Origin: CAZLFA01 sp964558665
Lineage (GTDB): Bacteria > Desulfobacterota > Syntrophia > Syntrophales > PHBD01
Direction of reading: 5' to 3'
Assembly (NCBI GenBank): GCA_964558665.1
Contig: CAZLFA010000017.1
Location: 1 to 57,267, forward strand
Length of the DNA stretch: 57,267 nt
Numbering within the stretch: position 1 is the stretch's first letter; each line of letters opens with the position of its first letter. This document shows, in pieces, positions 45,142 to 54,059 of the stretch. The notes under the pieces were generated by a model, which saw only the letters and a program-made list of their open reading frames with translations, had not been told where the DNA came from and did no database searches. The position numbers and the translations under genes are program-made.

Positions 45142-46194
45142 ATGACGAAAGAAACCGATGTACGTCTCACCGAGACCGTCCGCGGGGCCGGTTGAGCCTG
45201 CAAGATAGGTCCGGGGGACCTGCATGAAGCGCTGCGCGATCTGCCGTTGATCCGCGATCCTAACCTTATTGCAGGTATGGAACACGGAGAGGACGCAGGG
45301 GTTTATAAACTCCGGGACGATCTGGCTATCATCCAAACAATTGATTTTTTTACGCCTATCGTCGATGATCCCTATACCTTCGGCCAGATTGCCGTCGTGA
45401 ACGCGTTGAGCGACGTCTATGCCATGGGCGGCAGGCCGGTGACGGCCATGAATATCGTCTGCTTTCCCGTCAAAAAGATGGACATGGGCATTCTGCGCCG
45501 GATTCTCAGCGGCGGAATGGACAAGATGCGTGAGGCGGGCGTCCTGCTGATCGGCGGCCACAGCGTGGAAGACGATGAATTGAAGTACGGCTTGTCGGTT
45601 GCCGGACTGGTTCATCCCGACCGAGTCCTTATGAACAGGGGGGCAAAACCGGGGGATCAGTTGATCCTGACCAAACCCCTGGGCACCGGCATAGTAAGCA
45701 CCGCCATCAAGGCCGGACTGGCCGGCGAGGCGCTGGTGAACGAGTCCGTCCGCTCCATGACGAGCCTGAACAGAAAGGCTGCCGATCTCATGAGCGATGT
45801 GGCCGGCATCCATGCATGCACGGATATAACCGGTTTCGGGCTGCTCGGCCACGCTGCAGAAATGATCGAGGCAAGCGACACAGGGATCATCATTGATTCT
45901 TCATCAGTCCCCTTCTTTCCCGGAATCCGCGACTTTGCAGAAACGGGGATAATTCCTGCAGGTTTGAATCGCAACAGGGCATTCCGTGCAGACATCGTTG
46001 ATGCCGAGCCGTCCTGTCCCGAGTGGCTGCTTGATATTCTTTTTGATCCGCAGACCTCCGGGGGACTTCTTATTTCACTGCCGGCAGCGCATGCCGGACA
46101 ACTTCTGGACAGGATGCACAGAGCAGGAATAACCGAAGCTGCGATTGTCGGCAGTGTCGTCGATGAATTTGCGGGACGAATAGTTGTCAGATAA
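45142..46194 (+). CDS. selD: Selenide, water dikinase, itself a selenoprotein (in-frame UGA)
   Basis: A 350-residue enzyme making selenophosphate from selenide and ATP, the donor for selenocysteine. The frame opens at ATG 45142 with AGGTGG upstream and runs through TGA at 45193-45195 (codon 18) to the stop at 46194. Residues around it read GAG-U-ACKIGPGDL, matching the GAGCGCK active site of E. coli SelD, with selenocysteine at the Cys17 position and Cys at residue 20. The rest is standard (HGEDAGVY, TIDFFTPIVDDPYTFG, GGHSVEDDELKYGLSV, TDITGFGLLGHA, DPQTSGGLL). A stem-loop suitable as bacterial SECIS follows the UGA. An automatic call would begin at about 45247 and lose the catalytic segment. 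Confidence 0.95.
45193..45221 (+). promoter_or_regulatory. UGA recoding site with bacterial SECIS-like hairpin
   Basis: After the UGA (45193-45195), AGGTCC at 45207-45212 pairs perfectly with GGACCT at 45216-45221 around a G-rich apex. The apex lies about 17 bases from the UGA, within the range known for bacterial SECIS elements, which present a G-containing loop to SelB. Further pairing below the stem is possible. Confidence 0.75.
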
Positions 46195-46214
46195 TACTTC
46201 GGCGAGAATATAAA

Positions 46215-47117
46215 ATGGCGAAAAAAATAGGCTTGGCTCTCGGCAGCGGCTCAGCGCGGGGATGGTCACATATAGGTGTTGTACGCAGCATTCAGGACGC
46301 AGGCGTTCCGATTGACATTGCGTGCGGCAGCTCGATCGGGGCCCTGGTTGCGGGGGCACTGGCGGCAAATTTTCTGGACACCTTGGACGAATGGGTGCGG
46401 GCACTGAACTGGACCGACCTCCTGCGCTTCATGGATGTCCGTCTCCCCCGTTCCGGCATTATAGAAGGTGACAAGATTACCGATTACTTCAAGCAAAACC
46501 TCTCTGATGCCAGGATTGAAGATCTCAGCATGCCCTTTGCCGCTGTGGCAACCGACCTGAATACAGGCAGAGAGGTCTGGCTGCGGCAGGGCTCCCTGAT
46601 AGACGCCATAAGAGCCAGCGTCTCTCTCCCCGGCATCTTTACGCCGTATCAGAAAGGAGAACACTGGCTGGTCGACGGCGGGATGGTCAATCCCGTCCCC
46701 GTCTCGCTCTGCCGGGAGATGGGAGCTGACATAGTAATTGCGGTGAATCTGAACTCGGATATCATGGGCAAGTCCGTCATTCGCAGGAACAACGGAAGCA
46801 GACAAAAGCTGCACAGAAGGGTAACCGCCTTTCTCAACAAACGCCTTCCGCGTGCCGATCTTTCCGTGTTTAAGCTTTTTGAGCAGGGAAAACCTCAGAG
46901 AGGACCGAATCTTTTTGAAGTAATAACAACATCAATATACATCACCCAGGACAGGATCACAAAACAGCGGCTGGCGGTTGACCCTCCTGACGTTCTTGTT
47001 ACCCCCAGACTGGCCCAGATCGGCCTCCTGGAATTCAACAGGGCGGATGAAGCCGTAGAAGAGGGGTACAGGGCGATGAACCTGATGATGCCCCTCGTAA
47101 TGGATCTGATAGGCTGA
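46215..47117 (+). CDS. Patatin-like phospholipase (RssA/NTE family)
   Basis: A 300-residue hydrolase with a Ser-Asp dyad. The oxyanion segment is LALGSGSARGWSHIGV, the nucleophile elbow is CGSSIGALVAGA, and the Asp lies in VDGGMVNPVPVS. RssA-type enzymes are soluble or peripheral and act on phospholipid or acyl substrates; the physiological substrate is unknown. It starts 20 bp after selD and may be co-transcribed. Confidence 0.88.
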   Translation: MAKKIGLALGSGSARGWSHIGVVRSIQDAGVPIDIACGSSIGALVAGALAANFLDTLDEWVRALNWTDLLRFMDVRLPRSGIIEGDKITDYFKQNLSDARIEDLSMPFAAVATDLNTGREVWLRQGSLIDAIRASVSLPGIFTPYQKGEHWLVDGGMVNPVPVSLCREMGADIVIAVNLNSDIMGKSVIRRNNGSRQKLHRRVTAFLNKRLPRADLSVFKLFEQGKPQRGPNLFEVITTSIYITQDRITKQRLAVDPPDVLVTPRLAQIGLLEFNRADEAVEEGYRAMNLMMPLVMDLIG

Positions 47118-47224
47118 AATCCGTCGCCACGTTTATTTTTTCAGGGAAAATCACATTGATATTTGGCGGTTTTTATAATATTAGAGCTTGAATTAGTCAT
47201 TTTATTTTGAGGAAATATCCCCTT

Positions 47225-48178
47225 ATGGCGGAAAATGAAAACGAGATCTCCGGCACCCCCTGCATTCTTGCGGTAGATGATGAAAAAATGATCAGGGATC
47301 TGATCAAGGCAGCCATGGACTTTGCCGGGTACCAATGCCTGACGGCCGAAGGCGGCGAAGAAGCGCTGAAAATCATGGAAACAACGGATGTCGATATCGT
47401 AATCACCGACATCATGATGCCCCGGATCGACGGCATGGAACTTACTTTACTCATCAGGAAAAAGTACAATGCCGATGTTATCGTAATGACTGGATTTCTG
47501 GAGGACTACACCTACGAGGAAACCATAGACAGGGGTGCAAGCGATTTCATCCAGAAACCCGTATCCATAAACGAGCTTATCGTCAGAGTGAAGCGTCTTC
47601 TCAGGGAAAGACAGATCCTGGCGGAACGCAACAGGGCCGAAAAGGCGCTTCGCGACAGCGAAAAGAGATTCCAGGAGCTGAGCATTACCGACGGACTGAC
47701 CGGTCTTTACAACTCGAGGCATTTCTACAGTCAGCTGCAGAATGAGGTTGACCGCTACGAGCGCTACAAGCGCCCCCTGACGATGCTGCTTCTGGATATA
47801 GACAACTTCAAGAATTACAACGATTCTTACGGCCACCTGGAAGGCGACATTGTCCTTATGAGGCTCGCTGAAGTCATCAACCGCTGCCTCAGAAAGACCG
47901 ATTCTGCATACCGATACGGAGGCGAGGAGTTTGTGATAATCCTGCCTGAAACATCCGGTGACCAGGGACAGATCATCGCGGAAAGAATCCGGGAAGAGTT
48001 CAAAGCCGAGGTATTCACATCCGGCGGTGCGGAAACACATGTAACTGTAAGCATCGGCGTAACTCAGTACCTGGAAGATGACAGCCTGACCTCTTTCATC
48101 AATCGCACCGATAAATGCATGTACACGGCCAAATGGCAAGGAAGAGACCGGGTTATATTTTCCATGGATCCTTCATAA
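47225..48178 (+). CDS. Response regulator-diguanylate cyclase (REC-GGDEF)
   Basis: About 317 residues. The receiver domain (about 10-125) has AVDDEKM, phosphoacceptor Asp in VITDIMMPRIDG, MTGF and QKPVS. A short coiled coil (RLLRERQILAERNRAEKAL) leads to a GGDEF domain (about 155-315: SITDGLTGLYNSRHF ... LDIDNFKNYNDSYGH ... YRYGGEEFVIILPET). The active-site motif is GGEEF, so it should make cyclic di-GMP. No RxxD inhibitory site is obvious. The start at 47225 has AGGA eleven bases upstream; a TATAAT-like box lies at 47174-47179. Its sensor kinase is not adjacent. Confidence 0.92.
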   Translation: MAENENEISGTPCILAVDDEKMIRDLIKAAMDFAGYQCLTAEGGEEALKIMETTDVDIVITDIMMPRIDGMELTLLIRKKYNADVIVMTGFLEDYTYEETIDRGASDFIQKPVSINELIVRVKRLLRERQILAERNRAEKALRDSEKRFQELSITDGLTGLYNSRHFYSQLQNEVDRYERYKRPLTMLLLDIDNFKNYNDSYGHLEGDIVLMRLAEVINRCLRKTDSAYRYGGEEFVIILPETSGDQGQIIAERIREEFKAEVFTSGGAETHVTVSIGVTQYLEDDSLTSFINRTDKCMYTAKWQGRDRVIFSMDPS

Positions 48179-48215
48179 GGCATTCTCACAGAGACAGTTC
48201 CTGCCTGCCCTTGCC

Positions 48216-48232
48216 TTGACGGCCGCCGTCAA
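48216..48232. promoter_or_regulatory. Perfect 8-bp-arm palindrome after the GGDEF gene
   Basis: TTGACGGCCGCCGTCAA is a perfect palindrome around one central base, and CCATGACGGC follows 13 bases later. No T-run follows, so it is more like an operator than a terminator. The rest of the 320-bp gap (48179-48502) holds only the miniature element remnant at 48395-48438. Confidence 0.4.
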
Positions 48233-48394
48233 AATACGTCCCGCCATGACGGCACTTTAATGTGATCGATTCTCATCGTAAATTCCTGCTCCCGTTCAAG
48301 GAAAATCATAAAAACGTCCGGGCACGCACAGTGCCTGTACAATATTGATTTGTTGATGTATGTATTGGCTCCTGCTGTGCATAACAAAATGATG

Positions 48395-48438
48395 CCGGAA
48401 ACTCCGGATGCTGAAATTTTCGGTTTCCGGACGGAAAC
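48395..48438. repeat. Miniature element, terminal-hairpin-only copy
   Basis: It begins CCGGAAACTCCGGATGCTGA, as at 54068, and ends TTTCCGGACGGAAAC followed by TA, as at 54237. The internal sequence of the 178-bp element is entirely missing, so the 5' hairpin is fused to the 3' terminus. Confidence 0.65.
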
Positions 48439-48502
48439 TAATTATTTGCATGAAAAGGCCATCAGAGGAATAGACTTACAGATAAACGAAGGGTGATTAA
48501 TA

Positions 48503-50065
48503 ATGGAGGATCTGCGCGATCACATAGTTCTGTGCGGCCTGGGTCATGTCGGGGCACGAATACTGGAATTTCTCGGCTCGCATAAGGTTGTGGTGATCAG
48601 CCTTTCTCACAGTGAAAGAGTGAAAAGGCTGGCAGAAAGCAACGGCGTGATGCTGGTTGAGGCCGATGTCCGTGATGAGGACGTGCTTGTGCGGGTCGGC
48701 ATTGAAAAGGCAAAGGCGCTTATCGCTGCGACAGACAGTGACGAGGTCAATCTCCGGGTGGCAATCAACGCCGCTGAAAAAAATCCGCACATGCCCATTA
48801 TAATACGGATATTCGAACAAAGTTTTGCGCGCAAGATTGAGTCTGCATTCCCGCGTTGCCGCGCCCTCAGCACCTCCTTCATTGCCGCGGATCACTTCGC
48901 CGCAGCATCAATATCGGAAAACATCTTATCCATGCTGAACATAGACGGTGCACCGCTCTTTTTTTGCAGGGACTGTCTCCGTCCGGACAAGGATCATGAT
49001 CGCCTGGACTTCACAGGCAGCGGACCGGCCCTGACAGTTTCATATGGAGTTGAATCAACTCTTACCTGCCCCTGTATTGCCTTAAAATCGCGGGTCAATT
49101 CAGAGAAGACAAGTAAGACAAAAAAACGAAAACGCATGCCTTTTTTAAAGCGCTGGCAGACAATGACCGGTGTTTCCAAGCTTCTTCTCATCGGCATATT
49201 GGCGGTTTTTATATCAAGTGTATTAGTCTTCCATATCTGGTTTGAACTCAGTCCGATAGATGCAGCCTATTTCACTGTCACAGTCATGACAACTACAGGC
49301 TTTGGAGACATAAGCCTTCTTAAGGCTTCCGACCTCATAAAGTTATACGGGGCATTCGTGATGATATGCGGTGCAGCTATCCTGGCCGTCCTCTATTCTG
49401 TTATCGCCGATTATGTGCTTTCTTCCCGGCTTGATCAGATCCTCGGCAGAAAACAGCATCGCATGGACAACCACATAGTGGTCGTGGGACTTGGAAATGT
49501 CGGCTATCGCATTGTGGACAACCTCCTTAACATGGGTGAGAAAGTGATAGTCATTGAAACTGACAATGATAAAATATTTGTGGACGAAATGCGCAGCAGG
49601 ACGCCCGTGGTCATTGGCGATGCACGCCGTGAAGCGCACCTGCTGGCAGCCGATATCGTGCATGCCAAATGCATCACTGTCGTTACCGACAATGACCTCA
49701 AGAATCTGGAAATCGGATTAGGGGCAAGGGCAGTCAATCCTCAAATTCGCGTGGTCCTGCGTGCATTCGACCGCGATCTGGCGCATAAATACGAGAAGTC
49801 TTTCGGTATCGACAGGGTTTTAAGTACGGCAGGGATTGCCGCACCGTCTTTTGTTCAGGCAATCTTCAACAAGGAAGTAATCGGCGCGTTTATCTGGAAT
49901 GACCGGCGCGTCTACATCTTGCGTAAGATGGCCCGGGATTTAAAAGCTGGAGAACGGATGATCATGTGCAGAGAACCGGGAAAAGACTGGACTGTCATGC
50001 TTGCCTCCCCCGGCTTTGACCACGTGAAAGATTTAGAGGTAATAGCCGCTTCTCTGCAGGTATAA
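48503..50065 (+). CDS. Potassium channel protein with RCK domains on both sides of the pore
   Basis: A 520-residue protein. Residues 7-140 form a TrkA-N/RCK domain (HIVLCGLGHVGARI). A cysteine-containing linker (CRDC at 155-158, CPC at 189-191) and a basic stretch lead to one helix (about 226-246), a P-loop with filter TTGFGD (264-269) and a second helix (about 282-304). A second RCK domain begins HIVVVGLGNVGYRI (about 324), with a C-terminal RCK_C-like tail. The second Rossmann fold keeps the acidic residue after strand 2 (VIVIETDND); the first does not (VVVISLSHS), so ligands may differ. Gated K+ flux is the likely role. It lies 50 bp upstream of an HD-domain gene. Confidence 0.9.
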   Translation: MEDLRDHIVLCGLGHVGARILEFLGSHKVVVISLSHSERVKRLAESNGVMLVEADVRDEDVLVRVGIEKAKALIAATDSDEVNLRVAINAAEKNPHMPIIIRIFEQSFARKIESAFPRCRALSTSFIAADHFAAASISENILSMLNIDGAPLFFCRDCLRPDKDHDRLDFTGSGPALTVSYGVESTLTCPCIALKSRVNSEKTSKTKKRKRMPFLKRWQTMTGVSKLLLIGILAVFISSVLVFHIWFELSPIDAAYFTVTVMTTTGFGDISLLKASDLIKLYGAFVMICGAAILAVLYSVIADYVLSSRLDQILGRKQHRMDNHIVVVGLGNVGYRIVDNLLNMGEKVIVIETDNDKIFVDEMRSRTPVVIGDARREAHLLAADIVHAKCITVVTDNDLKNLEIGLGARAVNPQIRVVLRAFDRDLAHKYEKSFGIDRVLSTAGIAAPSFVQAIFNKEVIGAFIWNDRRVYILRKMARDLKAGERMIMCREPGKDWTVMLASPGFDHVKDLEVIAASLQV

Positions 50066-50114
50066 AAAGGTCGAAAGATATGATTCAATTCAAAATCCAT
50101 TAAATGGGGAGAGT

Positions 50115-50918
50115 ATGGTGAAATCACAAAAAGAATATGATTTGAATCGGAAACTTATGAATATGCTGTCCGGCAAAGTAAAACAGACAGCGGAACTTCT
50201 CATCATGGATCCTGAAATAGAGGTCCTTCAGGCTTATGCAAACAATGTAGCCATCAAGCGTTTGGGATACAACGATCACGGACCGGTCCATATGAAGACA
50301 GTAGCAATCAATGCCATGAACATGTCGCGGCTTCTTCATGACGCGGGTATCAAGTTCAATCTTGAAATGGAAGAAATCGGCACTTATGAAGACAGTCAGG
50401 TGGCAATTCTTCTTGCAGCTTATCTGCATGATATCGGCATGTCCATCGGACGGGAGCGTCATGAGCAAATGAGCACAATTCAGGCAATTCCCATTTTGCA
50501 GCGCCTGCTTGAAAACGTATACCCCGATAACAAAGAAAAACAAATTATTATCCGCTCCCTGGCTGTAGAAGGCATCGTCGGCCATATGGCCACGCAGAAG
50601 ATATATTCTTTGGAAGCAGGCATCATTCTCATTTCAGACGGTTGCGACATGCAGAAAGGACGGGCCAGGATACCTCTCCTTATACACGCTGAGGCGCGCA
50701 TTGGTGACATCCACAAGTATTCTGCGGCATCTATCGAGAAGGTCATTATTTCCAAAGGAGATAAGCGACCCGTCAAAATCTATGTTGAAATGTCCTCTCC
50801 CGTGGGTTTCTTTCAAGTGGAAGAAGTTCTCTATCATAAAATAGATTCCAGCCCGGTGAAATCGTATATTGAACTGTGTGCAGGTGTGACCGGCGGAGAG
50901 ATAAAGGTATATCTCTAA
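50115..50918 (+). CDS. HD-domain phosphohydrolase
   Basis: A 267-residue protein. The metal-binding His residues lie in GYNDHGPVHMKT and the HD pair in AAYLHDIGMSIGRERH; a later DGCDMQKGRARI may complete the site. The C-terminal 80 residues (VIISKGDKRPVKIYVEMSS) form an alpha/beta domain that I do not recognise. HD proteins of this type hydrolyse nucleotides or nucleotide second messengers; the substrate is unknown. The closeness to the channel gene suggests, but does not show, a shared function. Confidence 0.8.
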   Translation: MVKSQKEYDLNRKLMNMLSGKVKQTAELLIMDPEIEVLQAYANNVAIKRLGYNDHGPVHMKTVAINAMNMSRLLHDAGIKFNLEMEEIGTYEDSQVAILLAAYLHDIGMSIGRERHEQMSTIQAIPILQRLLENVYPDNKEKQIIIRSLAVEGIVGHMATQKIYSLEAGIILISDGCDMQKGRARIPLLIHAEARIGDIHKYSAASIEKVIISKGDKRPVKIYVEMSSPVGFFQVEEVLYHKIDSSPVKSYIELCAGVTGGEIKVYL

Positions 50919-51065
50919 AACCTCCGTTCGGTAAAGAGTTGTAACACGAACGAATAGGAACACATAGATAATGAAGACCTGCATGAAGAAATAAAAAGCT
51001 CAGGGGATTTCTTTTAACATGTTTCTCAGCACAGTTGCGGCATCTTCCGTTCTTCCATTCGCCGC

Positions 51066-51932
51066 CTATAAAACGAATTTGCTGATCCTTCCGGATTCCA
51101 TGCTGTAATGAACCATCGTTCCGGGGGCGTCTTCTCCGCGTCCGAGCAGAATCTTTACCGCCTCCAGCGCCTGAAGCGAACCGACAACGGCGGGTGCCAC
51201 AGCCGGCACCCCCATAACCGCCTCCGGACCGGCAGGAGAGGCGGAAGACCTGCCGTCGTTCCCGAAAAGGGTTTTTATACCCGGCTCCCCGGGCCTGATC
51301 ACCATCAACTGACCTTCAAAACCTGCAACAGCCCCATGAATGAGAGGAATGCGCATTCTCTCCGCTGCCTCCTGCAGAACAAAGCGATCGGGAATGTTGT
51401 CGAGCGCATCGATCACAACATCGCACCCGTTCAGCAATTCACCCGCATTGGCCGCATGGAGTTTCAGAAAACAGGGCTTCACCTCCACGGCGGGATTGGC
51501 ATCGGCAACCACGGCCGCGGCAACAGCGCATTTAGCCTGCCCCAGTACGCTTCCGGAACATAACGCCTGTCGATTGAGGTTTGTCTCGTCAAATCTGTCA
51601 TAATCCACAACTGTAAGGCAGCCGATTCCCATCTTCGCCAGAGTAATGATCACATAGCCCCCCAGCCCCCCGGCTCCGATAACAGCGGCATGAGACCGGG
51701 CCAGCTTAAGCTGGTCGTCAAGCGACAGCGTGTTTCTGTTTCTCAGGTAGCGGCAGGGCAGAATGCCGCTGCGCATAGCGGTAATATAAACATCTCGCAT
51801 CGGCAGATTCGCTTCATCCGCTGAGGCACGCAACGCTTCGTCTCTGATAATGATAACTTCCCGGCCGGCGCTGTCGGTCATCCTTTCGACTCTCTCTTCG
51901 ATACAGGACAACAGCCTGCTTGCTTCAATCAT
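51066..51932 (-). CDS. ThiF/MoeB/HesA-family adenylyltransferase
   Basis: A 288-residue E1-like protein. The nucleotide-binding loop is AAVIGAGGLGGYVI, followed by VVDYDRFDETNLNRQ (Arg finger and Asp) and VIDALDNIPDRFVLQ. The zinc-binding CxxC pairs of MoeB and the cysteine of the thioester-forming E1 enzymes are absent, so it probably adenylates a C-terminal Gly-Gly partner without forming a persulfide there. The partner is not next to it. It overlaps the hybrid kinase gene by eight bases, an unexpected pairing. Confidence 0.85.
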   Translation of the reverse strand: MIEASRLLSCIEERVERMTDSAGREVIIIRDEALRASADEANLPMRDVYITAMRSGILPCRYLRNRNTLSLDDQLKLARSHAAVIGAGGLGGYVIITLAKMGIGCLTVVDYDRFDETNLNRQALCSGSVLGQAKCAVAAAVVADANPAVEVKPCFLKLHAANAGELLNGCDVVIDALDNIPDRFVLQEAAERMRIPLIHGAVAGFEGQLMVIRPGEPGIKTLFGNDGRSSASPAGPEAVMGVPAVAPAVVGSLQALEAVKILLGRGEDAPGTMVHYSMESGRISKFVL

Positions 51933-54027
51933 CCTGTTTTCCTTTCATGGCTTCATCTATCTTCCTCAGGAACTGATCAAAGTGATAGGGTTTCTGTATA
52001 TACCCCAGACAGCCTCGTTCCATAAGCCGCTTCGCCTGGCTTCCCATGCTGTAACCGCTGCAGACGATTATGCGGACCTTGGGTTCCATCTGCTGCAGCA
52101 GTTCAAATGTCCTTTCCCCCGACATTCCGGGCATGATCATATCCAGAAGTACAAGGTCTACATTCGAGTGTTCCTTCTCATAAATGGCCACAGCATCCTG
52201 CCCTTTATCGGCTGTCAGCACGGTATATCCCCATCTCTCCAGAAGCTCTCTGGTAACATCGAGATTCGTCTTCTCATCGTCAACGACAAGGATGGTGCCG
52301 CTCCCTTTCGATATCTCACGCACTGCATCCTTGACGGCATCGTCTTTCTTGAAGGATGCAGGGAGGAATACATTGAATGAGGTTCCCTTGCCGGGCCAAC
52401 TGTTGACGGTAATGAAGCCGCCATGATTGCGGATGATGCTGTACGCGGAGGTCAAACCAAGTCCCGTTCCCTTATCCGGCTCCTTGGTCGTGAAGAAAGG
52501 TTCGAAGATGCGCTCCCTGGTCTTTTCATCCATGCCCATGCCTGTGTCCGTAACCGCCATCTTCACATATCTGCCGGGAGCCACACTGAATGGGTTCACA
52601 TCCACATCGTTCAGAAAGATGTTCTGTGTTTCAAGAAACAGCTCCCCGCCCCCGGGCATCGCGTGCCAGGCGTTGATGTACATATTCAGCAGGACCTGTT
52701 CGATCTGGACCTCGTCCGCTTCCACGCTCCATATTGTCTCCTGGAATGCCTTTTGAACAGTGATATCCTTTTTTGTTGCGCCGAACAGGGAAATGCTTTT
52801 TTCCATGAGATTGTTCAGACTAACCAGCTTCGTCTCGAACTTACCGACGCGGGCAAAGCCGAGAAGCTGTCCTGTAATCCTGGCGCCGCTGCTGACAAGA
52901 TTTTCAATGCTTTTCAGTTTCTGATAGTCGGGGTGATTGGAATTCATGTTCATGAGTGTCAGAAATGTCTGTCCCTGGATTCCCATAAGGATGTTGTTGA
53001 AGTCGTGGGCTATTCCCCCCGCCAGAGTGCCTACCGCTTCCATTTTCTGTGCCTGCACAAGTTGTCCCTCAAGAAGCCTTTGCTGGGAAATATCCCTCAG
53101 GAAGTATAAACCGGCCGTCCTTCCTTCCCATTCGACGGAAACGGCGGTTACATCGAGCCAGATGACCGCCCCCGTTTTGGTGTAGCCGCGGAAGGTTGCA
53201 CCGCCCGGCATGTCGTTGCCGTTCAACCGCTTAAAATGGAGCTCCATGACTAGTTCGCGATCCTCCTCATGTATGAACTTCGTTATTGCATGTTCATACA
53301 GCTCATCTTCCGCATACCCGAGAATCTCCACCAGCCGGGGGTTTGTGAATTTTATCATGCCGTCCTGAATAATCAGGATTGCATCCCGCGCATTGTTTAC
53401 AAGAAGGCGGTACTTTTCCTCAGCCTTCTTCAGGGCATCTTCAGCACTTTTACGGTCGGTCAGATCATGTGCCACAGCCTGGAAGCCGACAATCTCCTCT
53501 CCTCTCATGACCAACTGGGTGCTCTGCCCGAGCCACATTTCACGGCCGTCCTTCCGGGCGATGGCGTATTCGCAGTACTGATAGGGTGTTTTTTCGTCGT
53601 ACTGCTTTTTAAGTACTGCATGGACCGCCTCACGGCAGTCCTCCCTGACAAATTTCCTGTAATCGCGCCCGATCAGATCTTCTCTTCCGTATCCGGTTAT
53701 CCTGGTTGTCACCTCATTCACATACACAAATCGTCCCTTTTCGTCGGTCCGGAATATGCCGTCCCTGGCGCTCTCCACAATCTGGCGGTATCTCTCCTCG
53801 CTGCGCCTTAGTGCTTCCAGGGTCTCTTTCTTCGATGTCTCCTTCATTTTCACGAGTTCGCTGTTTGCCAGGTCAAGGCTTTTTTTGAGGCTTTCCTTCT
53901 CCTGCTCAAGCGTCCTGATGCGCTCGTGCAGCTCACTGATCTGCTCTGCCGTGCAGCCGGAAGATTCCCGCGATTCACCCATTCCCATGATCTCCATTCG
54001 TAAAATATCCACGACCCAAACGGGCAT
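51925..54027 (-). CDS. Hybrid histidine kinase, PAS-PAS-HisKA-HATPase-REC
   Basis: About 700 residues with no membrane helix, so probably cytoplasmic. A coiled coil (about 28-72) leads to PAS1 (75-195: ESARDGIFRTDEKGRFVYVNE) and PAS2 (205-320: NNARDAILIIQDGMIKFTNPR). The H-box is GGIAHDFNNIL; the ATPase has a GMGMDEKTRERIFEPFFTTK box and GTGLGLTSAYSII; the terminal receiver domain has LLLDMIMPGMSG-type phosphoacceptor and QKPYHFDQF. The signal is unknown. The first Met (54027) lacks a ribosome site; Mets at 53997 or 53988 may be the true start. Confidence 0.9.
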   Translation of the reverse strand: MPVWVVDILRMEIMGMGESRESSGCTAEQISELHERIRTLEQEKESLKKSLDLANSELVKMKETSKKETLEALRRSEERYRQIVESARDGIFRTDEKGRFVYVNEVTTRITGYGREDLIGRDYRKFVREDCREAVHAVLKKQYDEKTPYQYCEYAIARKDGREMWLGQSTQLVMRGEEIVGFQAVAHDLTDRKSAEDALKKAEEKYRLLVNNARDAILIIQDGMIKFTNPRLVEILGYAEDELYEHAITKFIHEEDRELVMELHFKRLNGNDMPGGATFRGYTKTGAVIWLDVTAVSVEWEGRTAGLYFLRDISQQRLLEGQLVQAQKMEAVGTLAGGIAHDFNNILMGIQGQTFLTLMNMNSNHPDYQKLKSIENLVSSGARITGQLLGFARVGKFETKLVSLNNLMEKSISLFGATKKDITVQKAFQETIWSVEADEVQIEQVLLNMYINAWHAMPGGGELFLETQNIFLNDVDVNPFSVAPGRYVKMAVTDTGMGMDEKTRERIFEPFFTTKEPDKGTGLGLTSAYSIIRNHGGFITVNSWPGKGTSFNVFLPASFKKDDAVKDAVREISKGSGTILVVDDEKTNLDVTRELLERWGYTVLTADKGQDAVAIYEKEHSNVDLVLLDMIMPGMSGERTFELLQQMEPKVRIIVCSGYSMGSQAKRLMERGCLGYIQKPYHFDQFLRKIDEAMKGKQDD

Positions 54028-54059
54028 TTAGATATCATCTTTATACCTTTTTTAAAATA

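Noticed and set aside
45142..45246. selD as a frameshifted or nonsense-mutated pseudogene
   Set aside because: The frame stays constant through the TGA, the residues on both sides match the active site, the stop falls exactly at the catalytic Cys position, and a SECIS-like stem follows.
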